In this document: positions 17,892-27,054 of the stretch, one piece after another
How the letters are laid out: each line of letters begins with the position of its first letter
How positions within the stretch are numbered: position 1 is the first letter of the stretch
Source of the DNA: Novosphingobium sp.
GTDB taxonomy: Bacteria > Pseudomonadota > Alphaproteobacteria > Sphingomonadales > Sphingomonadaceae
Assembly (NCBI RefSeq): GCF_027486195.1
Contig: NZ_JAIXPP010000070.1
Span: 43,407 to 107,406 of the forward strand
Length of the DNA stretch: 64,000 nt
Reading direction: 5' to 3'
The notes under the pieces: model-generated
Databases searched by the model: none
Told to the model about the DNA's origin: nothing
The model's input: only the letters and a program-made list of their open reading frames with translations
Made by a program: the position numbers and the translations under genes

Positions 17892-18563
17892 TCAGCGCGG
17901 TGTAGCAAACCAGATCGTGTGCTTCGGCCCCTTGCCGTTAGAGCGCGCCGCGACGCGGATATCCTCGACCGCGAAGCCGTTCTTCTCCAGCCGCCGGGTA
18001 AACGCCGGGTCCGGACCCGCCGACCACACCGCCAGCACCCCGCCGGACGTGAGCGCCCGCCGCGCTGCCCGCAGCCCTGAACTGCTGTAAAGCGCGCCAT
18101 TGCCATCGCGCACCACGCCGTCCGGGCCATTGTCGACATCGAGCAGGATCGCATCGTAATCGCCTTGCGCCCCGTCGATCACGCTGCCCACATCGCCCAT
18201 GATCAGCCGCACGCGGGGATCGTCGAGGCATCCAGCTGCGACTTCCGCCATCGGCCCGCGCGCCCAGTCGATGATCTCGGGCACCAGTTCGGCCACCACG
18301 AGCTCTGCCTTTGGCCCCAGCACCTCCAGCGCGGCGCGCAAGGTAAAGCCCATGCCATAGCCTCCGATCAGCAGCGCCGGAGCAGGCCGTCCTTTCAGCC
18401 GACGAATCGTCTCTGTGGCGAGCGCGATTTCCGATCCGCTCATCCGGCTGCTCATCAGCTCGTTCTGACCCATCACGATCATGAAATCGCGGTCGTGGCG
18501 AAAGAGCCTGAGTTCGGTGCCGCCCGGCACTTCAGCCGTACCGAGCAGTTCACGCTGTATCAT
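17892..18563 (-). CDS. Spermidine-synthase-like (PAPT-fold) methyltransferase-like protein
   Basis: This 223-residue protein has a SAM-binding Rossmann core of the spermidine synthase type: LLIGGYGMGFTLRAAL (about 64-79), VVAELVPEIIDWAR, RVRLIMGDV and YDAILLDVDNGPDG. The N-terminal beta-domain is short. It lacks a clear aminopropyltransferase active-site tetrad, and the window already encodes a carboxyspermidine route. A true SpeE role is therefore doubtful; this group is usually annotated spermidine synthase-like without a known substrate. It lies 22 nt downstream of the DUF4239-like gene on the same strand, so the two may be co-transcribed. Confidence 0.75.
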   Translation of the reverse strand: MIQRELLGTAEVPGGTELRLFRHDRDFMIVMGQNELMSSRMSGSEIALATETIRRLKGRPAPALLIGGYGMGFTLRAALEVLGPKAELVVAELVPEIIDWARGPMAEVAAGCLDDPRVRLIMGDVGSVIDGAQGDYDAILLDVDNGPDGVVRDGNGALYSSSGLRAARRALTSGGVLAVWSAGPDPAFTRRLEKNGFAVEDIRVAARSNGKGPKHTIWFATPR

Positions 18564-18585
18564 GTAGTAGTCCTTCCAGGGCGCC

Positions 18586-19344
18586 TCAGCGCAGGCTTTG
18601 CGCCACAGTATCCAGCTCTTCCTGCGGCACGATGATCGCGCCGCTGCGCGGGCTGTCGAGATCGAGGATCGTTACGTAGGCTGCCGCCAGCAGCGTGAAG
18701 AATAGCACAGAGCTGATCCCGCTGCGCCAGTCCGCGCGTCCGGTGGTGAAGCCCAGCAGCGCCGTGCAGGCACAGCAGTAAAGCGCCAGCAGCGCCAACA
18801 CTTCGCTGGGAAGCCGAGCCGATCGCGCGGCATGGCGCTCGGTCGTGATGTCGCACATCGCGTTGTAGGCCTGCACCAGCACCGGCCCGCGCGTATCAGG
18901 CGGCATCGAGCGCAGTGCGGCAAACAGCGCATCGCCAAACGTACCGCATTCGCGCGCACTGGCCGAGTGCGCCGCCTGCCACGCATCGTCGGGCGCATTC
19001 CGACCGACTGCCGCACGCGTTCTGGCGTAGTGCGCCAGTTCTGCAGCAAGTGGCACGCGCTGGCGCTCCTCAAGCAGCGCCAGCCGGGTCGACATCGTGC
19101 CGATCGCATTTGCCTCCTCGATCACCAGCAGCCGCCGCGTCTCGTATCGGCCGATGGCAAGGCTGAAGGCAAAGGCCATGAGCAGCGCAAGCAGTCCGAA
19201 TGCGCCCGAGAGCACATAGCTTTCGCCAGCTGTCTCGGTGCCCGTTCCCGCCCGCCGGTGCAGCGCCACGCCCAGACGCCACAGCGCGATCATTGCAAGA
19301 AGCAGTCCCACGCCCGGAAGCACCAGTGCAAACGCCGCCCCCAT
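18586..19344 (-). CDS. DUF4239 (bestrophin-like) membrane protein
   Basis: This 252-residue protein has two N-terminal membrane helices (ALVLPGVGLLLAMIALWRL and a GLLALLMAFAFSLAI segment), a soluble helical middle (about residues 75-175) and two C-terminal helices (LALLALYCCACTALLGF and a VLFFTLLAAAYVTIL segment). That 2+2 arrangement and the RYETRR segment after helix two match DUF4239, described as bestrophin-like. Channel activity is unproven. It is a short gap (11 nt) downstream of era and upstream of the spermidine-synthase-like gene. Confidence 0.68.
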   Translation of the reverse strand: MGAAFALVLPGVGLLLAMIALWRLGVALHRRAGTGTETAGESYVLSGAFGLLALLMAFAFSLAIGRYETRRLLVIEEANAIGTMSTRLALLEERQRVPLAAELAHYARTRAAVGRNAPDDAWQAAHSASARECGTFGDALFAALRSMPPDTRGPVLVQAYNAMCDITTERHAARSARLPSEVLALLALYCCACTALLGFTTGRADWRSGISSVLFFTLLAAAYVTILDLDSPRSGAIIVPQEELDTVAQSLR

Positions 19345-19355
19345 CGCCGCCTCCC

Positions 19356-20264
19356 TTACTTCACCCAGTCGAGCCCGATTTCCTCGTAGATTTCCTTGGC
19401 CTCGGCCCAGCCTTCCTCCACCTTCACATGGAGGAACAAGTGGACCTTCACGCCCAGCAATTCGGCCAGTTCCTTGCGTGATGCCTCGCCGATCGCTTTC
19501 AGCTTCGAGCCGCCCTTGCCGAGCACGATCGCCTTCTGGCTGTCGCGCGCGATCACGATCTGCTGGTGAATCTCGATCGAGCCATCGCGCCGCGTCGCGT
19601 AGCTCTCGGGCCGCACCGCGCTGTCATACGGCAGTTCGTCGTGCAACTGGCGGTAAAGCTGCTCGCGGGTGATTTCGGCGGCGAGCAGACGCTCGCTCGC
19701 ATCGGAGACCTGATCTTCCGGATAGTGCCAGGCGCCCACCGGCATCCGTTCGGCCAGCTTCATCTTCAGCTCCGGCACCCCGTCACCGGTCAGCGCCGAG
19801 ACGAAGAACACCTCATCGAACCCGCCCTGCGGCGACAGCTCCGCTGCCATCTCCAGCAGCGGTTCCTTGGCAATCGCATCGACCTTGTTGAGCACCAGGA
19901 TCTTGCGCTCAGTGCGATCCTTCAGGCTCTCCAGGATGGGTTCCAGATAGTCGCGCTTCTTCTTGCGGCCATCGACCACCAGCAGGATCGCATCCGCACT
20001 TTCTGCGCCTTCCCACGCGGCGTGAACCATGGCGCGGTCCAGCCGCCGCCGCGGCTCGAACAGGCCCGGCGTGTCGGCCAGAATGAGCTGCACCCGCTCG
20101 CCGCCCGGCAGATCCTGCAGCGCGATCCCCATCAGCCGCGCGCGCGTCGTCTGCGCCTTGGCCGAGACGATTGCCACTTTCTGGCCGACGAGTGCGTTGA
20201 CCAGCGTTGATTTACCCGCATTGGGCGCGCCGATCACCGCCACGAGTCCGCAATGTTCCGTCAT
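19356..20264 (-). CDS. era: GTPase Era
   Basis: This 302-residue protein shows G1 GAPNAGKST (about 13), G3 DTPGLF, G4 NKVD and a C-terminal KH domain with IVLGKGGSKLKAIG. Era binds the 3' end of 16S rRNA and acts in 30S assembly. It follows rnc with a 7-nt gap, and the lepB-rnc-era order is a classic arrangement. I chose ATG 20264; ATG 20279, five codons upstream, overlaps the rnc stop. Longer in-frame starts run through rnc and are spurious. Confidence 0.95.
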   Translation of the reverse strand: MTEHCGLVAVIGAPNAGKSTLVNALVGQKVAIVSAKAQTTRARLMGIALQDLPGGERVQLILADTPGLFEPRRRLDRAMVHAAWEGAESADAILLVVDGRKKKRDYLEPILESLKDRTERKILVLNKVDAIAKEPLLEMAAELSPQGGFDEVFFVSALTGDGVPELKMKLAERMPVGAWHYPEDQVSDASERLLAAEITREQLYRQLHDELPYDSAVRPESYATRRDGSIEIHQQIVIARDSQKAIVLGKGGSKLKAIGEASRKELAELLGVKVHLFLHVKVEEGWAEAKEIYEEIGLDWVK

Positions 20265-20271
20265 GTTCGTA

Positions 20272-20991
20272 TCACCCATAGCGCGCCATGAACGCCGCTG
20301 CTGCGCCGCGCTCTGCTTCCTGCTTGCTTGAACCTGTTGCCTGTTCGGCGCCGACGCCGGCCACTTCGACCCGCACGGTAAACACCGCCGCGTGATCCGG
20401 TCCGCTGCGCTCCAGCAGTGTGTAGACCGGCGGCTTGCGGCGATTGCCCGCCGCCCATTCCTGCAGCGCCGCCTTGGGGTGCTTGCGCTGCCCTGCGCCG
20501 CCCGCCATCGCCGGTTCCCACGACTTGCGCACAAAAGCGCGCGCGGCATCGAAGCCGCGTTCGAGGAACAAGGCCCCGATAAGCGCTTCCATCACATCGC
20601 CCAGCACATTGTCGCTCTGCCCAGCTCCATCGCCGCGGGCCTGCTTGCCGAGCCGGATATGCGGAACCACGCCCAGCGTGCGCGCGACCTCGGCACAAGT
20701 CTCGCGGCTGACGAGCACGTTCAAACGCTGCGAAAGCTTGCCTTCCGCCGCGTCGCTCAGTTCGTGCAGCCATTCCGCGATAGCGAGGCCGAGTACGCGG
20801 TCGCCAAGGAACTCGAGCCGCTGGTAATCGCGCACTTCGCCCATCGATCCGTGTGTCAGCGCTTCGTGCCACAGGTCGGGCCGGGCAGGGGCCTTGCCGG
20901 TCAGCGTGGCGATGAAGCCCGCGGTCTCCTCCGTAAGATTGGCGATCAGAACGTGCCCCCGATGCGGTCCGCGCGCAGCGCGGTGAACCAT
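20272..20991 (-). CDS. rnc: Ribonuclease III
   Basis: The protein is about 240 residues. The RNase III signature RLEFLGDRVLGLAIAEWL carries the catalytic acidic residues, a second acidic segment is in LGDVMEALIGALFLERGFD, and a C-terminal dsRNA-binding domain (KAALQEWA to AAAAFMARY) follows. It processes rRNA precursors and double-stranded RNA. The start is uncertain. ATG 20991 overlaps lepB by 46 nt and encodes an atypical basic N-terminus. An in-frame CTG at 20949, overlapping the lepB TGA, would begin just before the conserved LTEETAGF and may be the true start. Confidence 0.9.
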   Translation of the reverse strand: MVHRAARGPHRGHVLIANLTEETAGFIATLTGKAPARPDLWHEALTHGSMGEVRDYQRLEFLGDRVLGLAIAEWLHELSDAAEGKLSQRLNVLVSRETCAEVARTLGVVPHIRLGKQARGDGAGQSDNVLGDVMEALIGALFLERGFDAARAFVRKSWEPAMAGGAGQRKHPKAALQEWAAGNRRKPPVYTLLERSGPDHAAVFTVRVEVAGVGAEQATGSSKQEAERGAAAAFMARYG

Positions 20992-21830
20992 GTCCAAGGC
21001 AGGAACCAGTTGGCGCTGCCGTCGGTCGACCACATCACAATCGTGGCGCGGCCGATCAGGTTATCCTGCGGCACGAGCCCGATCCCGCCGCCCTCGACCG
21101 CCGGGAAGCGGCTGTCCATCGAGTTGTCGCGGTTGTCGCCCATCAGGAACACGTGCCCCGCTGGCACCACCACCGGCGGCGTATCATCCTGCGGCCGGTA
21201 GCCCAGATCGAGCACGTTGTACGACTTGCCGCCGGGCAGGGTCTCGCGGAACTGCGGATAGTGGCAGCTCTGGATCCCGTTCGGCTCCACCGCCTCGAAC
21301 TCGGGCGCGATGCAGCTGGTGTTGGGCGACTGCCGGATCACGAAATCCGCAACCTTCACCTTGGGCACCGGAACGCCGTTGAGGTGCAGCTGCCCGCCGA
21401 TCATTTGCACCGTATCCCCCGGCAGCCCGATGACGCGCTTGATATAGTCAACGTCATTGCCCGGCGGTGCCTTGAAGATCACCACGTCGCCGCGCAGAGG
21501 CTGGTTCGCCAGTATACGCTTCGGCAGCAGCGGCAGGCTGAAGGGCAGCGAGTAGGACGAAAAGCCGTAGGGCCACTTTGCCGCCAGCAAGTAATCGCCG
21601 TTCTCCAGCCGTGGCAGCATCGATTCCGAAGGGATGTTGAAAGGCGAGAACACGAAGCTGCGGAAGAATGCCACGATCAGCACCAGCTTGATCACGAACA
21701 CCGGGAAGCTGTCTTCCTTGCGTTCCTTCTTCTTGTTCGCAGCCGGCGGCGGCGCATCCTGCACCGCAGGCGCCACGGTTGCCGTGCTCTCAGGCGTGTT
21801 TTCGGAGGGTTCAGTCATCGCAGCGGTCAT
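20946..21830 (-). CDS. lepB: Signal peptidase I
   Basis: This membrane-anchored serine protease of about 294 residues removes Sec signal peptides. A Pro/Ala-rich, Lys-containing cytoplasmic tail precedes one helix (FVIKLVLIVAFFRSFVF). The catalytic Ser is in IPSESMLPRLENGDYL, and the Lys general base is in DYIKRVIGLPGD. The C-terminal box reads MGDNRDNSMDSR. ATG 21830 or ATG 21818 are both possible; earlier in-frame ATGs lack support. Transcription continues into rnc and era. Confidence 0.95.
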   Translation of the reverse strand: MTAAMTEPSENTPESTATVAPAVQDAPPPAANKKKERKEDSFPVFVIKLVLIVAFFRSFVFSPFNIPSESMLPRLENGDYLLAAKWPYGFSSYSLPFSLPLLPKRILANQPLRGDVVIFKAPPGNDVDYIKRVIGLPGDTVQMIGGQLHLNGVPVPKVKVADFVIRQSPNTSCIAPEFEAVEPNGIQSCHYPQFRETLPGGKSYNVLDLGYRPQDDTPPVVVPAGHVFLMGDNRDNSMDSRFPAVEGGGIGLVPQDNLIGRATIVMWSTDGSANWFLPWTWFTALRADRIGGTF

Positions 21831-21972
21831 GTGGAGGGGCCTCGCATCCGTCAAGCGCAGACTGCACGGATAGGGCCACGCAGACGAATTTAGCAGCCGC
21901 GCCGGTCGGCGATACCTTGCGCTTGGTCGAATGGGCGGGGTACGCCCGCATATCCCCTGGAGACGACACAAT

Positions 21973-23496
21973 ATGGCCGCCACCGATACCGCCCCGCTCT
22001 GGACCGCGCTTGAAAGCCTGCCTCGCCCCACGTTGACCGAGCTTTTCGCGGATCCTGCGCGGCTCGAGCGTTACGCGACTGTGCTCGATCTCCCCGGCGG
22101 CCCGATTCGCTTTGACTGGTCGAAGACGCACCTTTCGCCCGAAGTCGAAGCCGTGCTTGGCCAGATCGCGGAAGCGGTCGATCTTGCAGCCAGCCGCGAG
22201 GCTCTGTTTGCCGGCGCGCTCATCAACAACACCGAAGGCCGCGCCGCCACCCACACGGCCGAACGCGGCGTCGGCAATCCCGCCGCAGCCGAGGAAGCCG
22301 AGCGCTTTCATGAGCGCATGGCTGCGCTGGTCGAGGCAATCCACGAAGGTCTGCTGGGCGAGGTGAAGAGCCTCATCCACATCGGCATCGGCGGTTCCGC
22401 CCTCGGCCCCGCGCTCGCCATCGACGCGCTCGCGCGCGAGGATGCGAAGGTCGCGGTCCACGTCGTCTCCAACGTCGATGGCGCGGCGCTTGCGGCGGCC
22501 GTCGCCCAGTGCGATCCCGCCACCACCTTGATCGCGGTCGCCTCCAAGACTTTCACCACCACCGAAACCCTGATGAACGCCACCAGCGCGCTCGACTGGC
22601 TGCGTGAGGGCGGGGTGGAAGACCCCTATGGCCGCGTCGTCGCGCTCACTGCCGCGCCCGACAAGGCCGTGGCCTGGGGCGTCGACGAAACGCGCGTCCT
22701 GCCCTTCGCCGAAACGGTGGGCGGGCGTTATTCGTTGTGGTCCTCGATCGGCTTTCCCATCGCCCTCGCGCTGGGCTGGGACGGGTTTGCCGCGTTCCTC
22801 GCCGGCGCTGCCGCGATCGACCGCCACTTCCTCGAAGCCGCGGCCGCTGAAAACGCCGTGATCCGCGCCGCTTTCGCCGATCTCTACTACACGCAGGCGC
22901 GCCACTGCGGCAGCCGCGCGGTCTTTGCTTATGACGAGCGCCTCGCGCTGCTCCCCAGCTACCTCCAGCAGCTTGAAATGGAATCGAACGGCAAGCGCGT
23001 GACGGCTGGCGGCACCCCGCTCGTGCGGCCCAGCGCCCCCGTCACCTGGGGCGGCGTCGGCACGGATGCCCAGCACGCCGTGTTCCAGCTGCTCCATCAG
23101 GGCACGCACCTGATCCCGGTCGATTTCCTCGCCGTCAGCGTACCGGGCCATGATTTCGACCCGGCGCACCATCGCACGCTTCTTGCCAACTGTTTTGCGC
23201 AGGGTGCCGCGCTGATGGCCGGCAAGGCGGGCGGCGACGATCTGGCGCGCGACTATCCTGGCGACCGCCCCTCGGCCACGATCCTGTGCGACGAGCTCGG
23301 TGCCGCTACGCTCGGAAGCCTGATCGCCTTTCACGAGCATCGCACGTTCGTCTCGGCAATGATGCTCGGCCTCAATCCGTTCGACCAATTCGGCGTCGAG
23401 CTCGGCAAGGCCATCGCAAAGTCGATCGAGGCAGGTGATGCCACCTTCGATGCCTCGACCACGGCGCTGCTCGCGGCGGCGGGCATCGACGGTTAG
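21973..23496 (+). CDS. pgi: Glucose-6-phosphate isomerase
   Basis: This 507-residue enzyme interconverts glucose-6-phosphate and fructose-6-phosphate. Family motifs present are IHIGIGGSALGPAL (phosphate binding, near residue 137), VASKTFTTTETL, GGRYSLWSSIGFPIAL (signature 1) and QQLEMESNGKR with the conserved Glu. Length fits the shorter alphaproteobacterial PGI type. ATG 21973 has GGAGACG upstream; an in-frame ATG at 21931 is less likely. It is divergent from lepB with a gap of about 140 bp. Confidence 0.95.
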   Translation: MAATDTAPLWTALESLPRPTLTELFADPARLERYATVLDLPGGPIRFDWSKTHLSPEVEAVLGQIAEAVDLAASREALFAGALINNTEGRAATHTAERGVGNPAAAEEAERFHERMAALVEAIHEGLLGEVKSLIHIGIGGSALGPALAIDALAREDAKVAVHVVSNVDGAALAAAVAQCDPATTLIAVASKTFTTTETLMNATSALDWLREGGVEDPYGRVVALTAAPDKAVAWGVDETRVLPFAETVGGRYSLWSSIGFPIALALGWDGFAAFLAGAAAIDRHFLEAAAAENAVIRAAFADLYYTQARHCGSRAVFAYDERLALLPSYLQQLEMESNGKRVTAGGTPLVRPSAPVTWGGVGTDAQHAVFQLLHQGTHLIPVDFLAVSVPGHDFDPAHHRTLLANCFAQGAALMAGKAGGDDLARDYPGDRPSATILCDELGAATLGSLIAFHEHRTFVSAMMLGLNPFDQFGVELGKAIAKSIEAGDATFDASTTALLAAAGIDG

Positions 23497-23508
23497 CTCT
23501 TGGGCTGA

Positions 23509-23700
23509 TCAGGGCGCGGCGGTCGCCTCGGCGGTCGGATGCGCCTGATCGAACCGCACTGCACCTGTGATCCAGACCGCCGACAGCAGCCCGATCGCCA
23601 GCAGCGTGCCGATCACTACCATCTTGATGAGGCTCCTGTCCTTGTCGCCGCCGCTGACTTCTTCGGTGTCGATATGCACCTCTTCGCCTTCGTGTTGCAT
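23509..23700 (-). CDS. Small single-pass membrane protein, conserved hypothetical
   Basis: This 63-residue protein has an acidic N-terminus, one membrane helix (MVVIGTLLAIGLLSAVWI, about residues 27-44) and a short Ala/Thr-rich tail. No known domain is visible. The start at 23700 is supported by GGGAAGG 5 nt upstream; the longer open frame to 23868 lacks one. It converges on pgi with a 12-nt gap and diverges from the glutathione reductase gene. The codon pattern and ribosome binding site make it a likely real gene, but the function is unknown. Confidence 0.6.
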   Translation of the reverse strand: MQHEGEEVHIDTEEVSGGDKDRSLIKMVVIGTLLAIGLLSAVWITGAVRFDQAHPTAEATAAP

Positions 23701-23866
23701 GACAGGCCTTCCCGGAGCGGCCGGATTGGCCGCGTGGCGCAATAACGCGCCAGCCGCCGCCGATGTTCCGCGTCCATGCCGTGCGGGCTGCGAAACCTTG
23801 GCAATGGGGCATTGTCGCGGCGCCCCCCGATACCCCATATGGGCGCACGCCTGAGGAGCCTTTTGC

Positions 23867-25222
23867 ATGACCGATACCCAGTACGATTATGATCTCTTTG
23901 TCATCGGTGCCGGGTCTGGCGGCGTGCGCGCCAGCCGCGTTGCCGCCAGCCACGGCGCGCGCGTTGCGGTGGCCGAGGAGTTCCGCGTCGGTGGCACATG
24001 CGTGATCCGTGGCTGCGTGCCCAAGAAGCTGCTCGTTTACGGCTCCCACTTCGCCGAGGAACTGCAGGACGCGGCCAACTACGGCTGGACGGTCGAAAAC
24101 ACCACGTTCGACTGGCCGACCCTGCGCGACGCTGTCCTGCGCGATGTCGACCGGCTCAACGCCGCCTACACTTCCACGCTCGAAACCCACAAGGTCGAGC
24201 GTTATCTTGAGCGTGCCGTCATCACCGGCCCCCATTCAGTCCGGCTTGCCTCGGGGCGCGAGATCACCGCGAAGCACATCCTCGTGGCGACAGGCGCCTG
24301 GCCGGTCATGCCTGAATTCGAAGGGTCCGAGCACTGCATCACCTCGAACGAGGTCTTCCACCTCGAACAGTTTCCCCAGCGCGTGGTGATTTCCGGCGCG
24401 GGCTATATCGCTATTGAGTTTGCCGGTATCTTCAACGCGCTTGGCAGTCACGTAACGGTGGTCAATCGCTCGGAGACGCTGCTGCGCACCTATGACGAAG
24501 CCCTGCGCGACCGGCTGCTCCAGATCACCATGGCGCGCGGCATCCAGTACCGCTTCAACTGCCCGTTCGAGAGGGTCGTCAAGCGTGAGGATGGCCTGCT
24601 CGAAGTCTGGCTCAAGGGCCAGATCGATCCGATCCTGGCCGATCAGGTCCTCGTCGCCACCGGTCGCCGCCCCAAGACGGACGGGCTCGGTCTTGAAACG
24701 GCAGGCGTCAAGCTGGGCGAGAACGGAGAGATCCTCGTCGATGAGCGGGCCCAGACCAGTTGCCCCAGCATCTATGCAGTGGGTGACGTAACGGACCGCG
24801 TGCAGCTCACTCCCGTCGCCATCCGCGAAGGCCAAGCCTTTGCCGACCGCGTGTTCGGCGGCAAGCACGTAACGATCGACTACAGCTGCATCCCGAGCGC
24901 TGTGTTCTCGCAGCCCCCGCTTGCCGGAGTTGGCCCGACCGAGGGGCAGGCGCGCAACAAGTACGGTTCGATCAAGGTCTATTCGTCGGATTTCCGCCCG
25001 ATGAAGAACATCTTCGCCCATCGGCCCGAGCGCGGGCTCTACAAGATGATCGTCGATGCCGCGACCGATCGGGTGCTGGCGATCCACATGATCGGCCCCG
25101 AAGCGCCGGAAATCCTGCAGGCTGCCGCCATCGCGGTGAAGGCCGGGCTGACCAAGGCCGATTTCGATGCCACGGTCGCGCTGCACCCGTCGATGGCCGA
25201 GGAACTTGTGCTGATGAAGTGA
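23867..25222 (+). CDS. gor: Glutathione-disulfide reductase
   Basis: This 451-residue flavoprotein reduces glutathione disulfide with NADPH. The FAD motif is VIGAGSGGVRASRVAA (about 12-27). The redox-active disulfide is in GGTCVIRGCVPKK (about 42-47). An NADPH-binding segment begins ISGAGYIAIEFAG, a second FAD motif is YAVGDVTDRVQLTPVA, and the catalytic His-Glu pair is in LHPSMAEELV at the C-terminus. The CVIRGC spacing and the lack of a mitochondrial-like extension fit bacterial Gor rather than mercuric reductase or lipoamide dehydrogenase. Confidence 0.93.
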   Translation: MTDTQYDYDLFVIGAGSGGVRASRVAASHGARVAVAEEFRVGGTCVIRGCVPKKLLVYGSHFAEELQDAANYGWTVENTTFDWPTLRDAVLRDVDRLNAAYTSTLETHKVERYLERAVITGPHSVRLASGREITAKHILVATGAWPVMPEFEGSEHCITSNEVFHLEQFPQRVVISGAGYIAIEFAGIFNALGSHVTVVNRSETLLRTYDEALRDRLLQITMARGIQYRFNCPFERVVKREDGLLEVWLKGQIDPILADQVLVATGRRPKTDGLGLETAGVKLGENGEILVDERAQTSCPSIYAVGDVTDRVQLTPVAIREGQAFADRVFGGKHVTIDYSCIPSAVFSQPPLAGVGPTEGQARNKYGSIKVYSSDFRPMKNIFAHRPERGLYKMIVDAATDRVLAIHMIGPEAPEILQAAAIAVKAGLTKADFDATVALHPSMAEELVLMK

Positions 25223-25281
25223 AGGTTGCACAATGCAACCGACCCGTTAGTCTTCCCGGAAAGATATCCGGGGAGCACTGC

Positions 25282-26004
25282 GTGAACTTTCAAGGCAAGA
25301 CCATCCTGCTGACAGGCGGCACCGATGGCATCGGCCTGCGCCTTGCCCGCCAATTGCGGGGCAAAGGCGCCAACCTGATCATTACGGGACGGACACCGGA
25401 GCGGATCGCGGCCGCCGGGGCAGAGGGCTTCGAAGTCATCCCAGCTGATCTCGCCGGGCCGGAAGGGGTGGAGGCCGTCATTGCGGGTCTCGCCGGCCGG
25501 CCCATCGATGTTCTCATCAACAACGCCGGCATGGGCGCGGCGCATGATTTCCGCGAGGCGCCGCCGCTCGAAGCGGACGACGAGCGCACGCTGTGGCTCA
25601 ATGTGCACGCGCCGATCCGCCTGATCGGCAGGCTGATGGATACCTTGCGTAGCCGCCCCGAGGCGATGATCGTCAACGTCACTTCGGGCCTTGCCATCGC
25701 CCCCAATGCCGGCTCGCCGCTCTACTGCGCAACGAAGGCCGCTTTGCGCAGCTACACGATGGCTCTGCGCGCCCAGCTCAAGGGGACCGGCGTGCATGTA
25801 CTCGAGGCGATGCCTCCGCTCGTCGATACCGCGATGACCGCCGGGCGCGGCAGCAGCAAGCTCAGCCCGGAGGAATGCGCCCGCCAGATCATCGCCGCAA
25901 TGGAAGGCGGCAAGAATGAGGCCAATGTCGGCATGGTGAAAGTGCTGCGCGCGGTCTATTCCGTATCGCCTGCACTAGCCCGCTCCATCATGCTCCGCTT
26001 CTGA
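25282..26004 (+). CDS. SDR-family oxidoreductase (DltE-like)
   Basis: This 240-residue short-chain dehydrogenase has the cofactor motif TGGTDGIG (about 11-18), NNAG near residue 85, and the YxxxK active site in SPLYCATKAALRSY with a preceding Ser in NVTSG. The segment around it resembles DltE/YbbO-like SDRs. The substrate is unknown. The GTG at 25282 directly precedes the conserved NFQGKTILLTGG and has GGGGAG upstream; the ATG at 25219 overlaps the gor stop and adds non-conserved residues. It is 11 nt upstream of a second SDR gene, probably one operon. Confidence 0.8.
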   Translation: MNFQGKTILLTGGTDGIGLRLARQLRGKGANLIITGRTPERIAAAGAEGFEVIPADLAGPEGVEAVIAGLAGRPIDVLINNAGMGAAHDFREAPPLEADDERTLWLNVHAPIRLIGRLMDTLRSRPEAMIVNVTSGLAIAPNAGSPLYCATKAALRSYTMALRAQLKGTGVHVLEAMPPLVDTAMTAGRGSSKLSPEECARQIIAAMEGGKNEANVGMVKVLRAVYSVSPALARSIMLRF

Positions 26005-26015
26005 AGGAAACAGCC

Positions 26016-27032
26016 ATGAGCAAGACAGTCCTCGTCTCCGGTGGCAGTGGCTACATCGCCGGGTTCATCATCCAGCAGCTGCTGGCCGAAGGCTGGACGG
26101 TCCACGCCACCGTGCGCAGCCTGAAGCGCGAAGCAGAGCTGCGCCCGCTGCTCGGCGGCACGGCGGAAACGCTGAAGTTCTTCGCTGCCGATCTTACCGC
26201 CGATGCCGGCTGGGCCGAAGCGATGGAGGGCTGTAGCCATGTGTTGCACGTCGCCTCGCCGTTCAGCAGCAAACCGCCGCGCAATCCCGATGAACTCATC
26301 ATCCCCGCTCGCGAGGGCACTGTGCGCACGCTGCGCATCGCCAAGGCTGCCGGTGTTACGCGTTTCGTCCAGACGTCATCGGTCGCGGCCATCGCCTATG
26401 GCCACGGCAAGGGTCACCACCACTTCACCGAAGCCGACTGGACCAACATCCACAGCCGCGATGCCTATGCCTACGTCAAATCCAAGACCGTTGCGGAACG
26501 CGCTGCGCGTGAGTGGATGGCGAAGGAAGGAGCCGGCATGGAGTTCCTCTCCATCAATCCCGCCGCCGTGCTCGGCCCGGTCTGGAGCCCTGATTTCTCC
26601 GCCTCGATCGAGATGGTGAACCAGTTGCTCTCCGGCGCGCTCCCCGGCTGTCCCGATCTCGGTTTCGGCATTGTCGATGTGCGCGATCTGGCCGATCTCC
26701 ACGTCCGCGTGCTCACCGAACCGGGGCTGGATGGCGAACGATTCATCGCCTCGGGCCCGTTCCTCAAGATGATCGAGGTTGCGCAGATCCTGCGCGCTGG
26801 GATGCCGCTGGAGGCGCGCAGGGTACCCACCCGGCGTCTGCCTGATTGGCTCGTCCGCTTCGCCGCAAAGTTCAATCCGCTGATCCGTCAGGTCGTCGGT
26901 GAGCTTGGCAATGTGCGCGATGCCAGCGCCGCCCACGCGCTCGAACGCCTCGGCTGGAAGACCCGCCCGGCAGAGGAATCGATCATCGATTGCGCAAAGA
27001 GCCTGATCGAACGCGGTATCGTGAAGGTCTGA
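26016..27032 (+). CDS. Extended SDR, dihydroflavonol-4-reductase-like aldehyde reductase
   Basis: This 338-residue NAD(P)-dependent protein opens with SGGSGYIAGFIIQQLL (glycine motif, residues 8-23) and carries the catalytic YVKSK (about 153-157) with an upstream SSVAAI. The pattern is that of extended SDRs that reduce aldehydes, as in plant DFR and yeast Gre2/Ari1. AAGGAAACAGCC precedes the ATG. It forms a probable two-gene operon with the preceding SDR. The substrate cannot be assigned from sequence. Confidence 0.82.
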   Translation: MSKTVLVSGGSGYIAGFIIQQLLAEGWTVHATVRSLKREAELRPLLGGTAETLKFFAADLTADAGWAEAMEGCSHVLHVASPFSSKPPRNPDELIIPAREGTVRTLRIAKAAGVTRFVQTSSVAAIAYGHGKGHHHFTEADWTNIHSRDAYAYVKSKTVAERAAREWMAKEGAGMEFLSINPAAVLGPVWSPDFSASIEMVNQLLSGALPGCPDLGFGIVDVRDLADLHVRVLTEPGLDGERFIASGPFLKMIEVAQILRAGMPLEARRVPTRRLPDWLVRFAAKFNPLIRQVVGELGNVRDASAAHALERLGWKTRPAEESIIDCAKSLIERGIVKV

Positions 27033-27054
27033 CGGGGGGTAGGGGGCTCGCCCC

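Noticed and set aside
21811..23388. A 525-codon frame antisense to pgi
   Set aside because: No recognisable motifs; it overlaps a well-defined glucose-6-phosphate isomerase.
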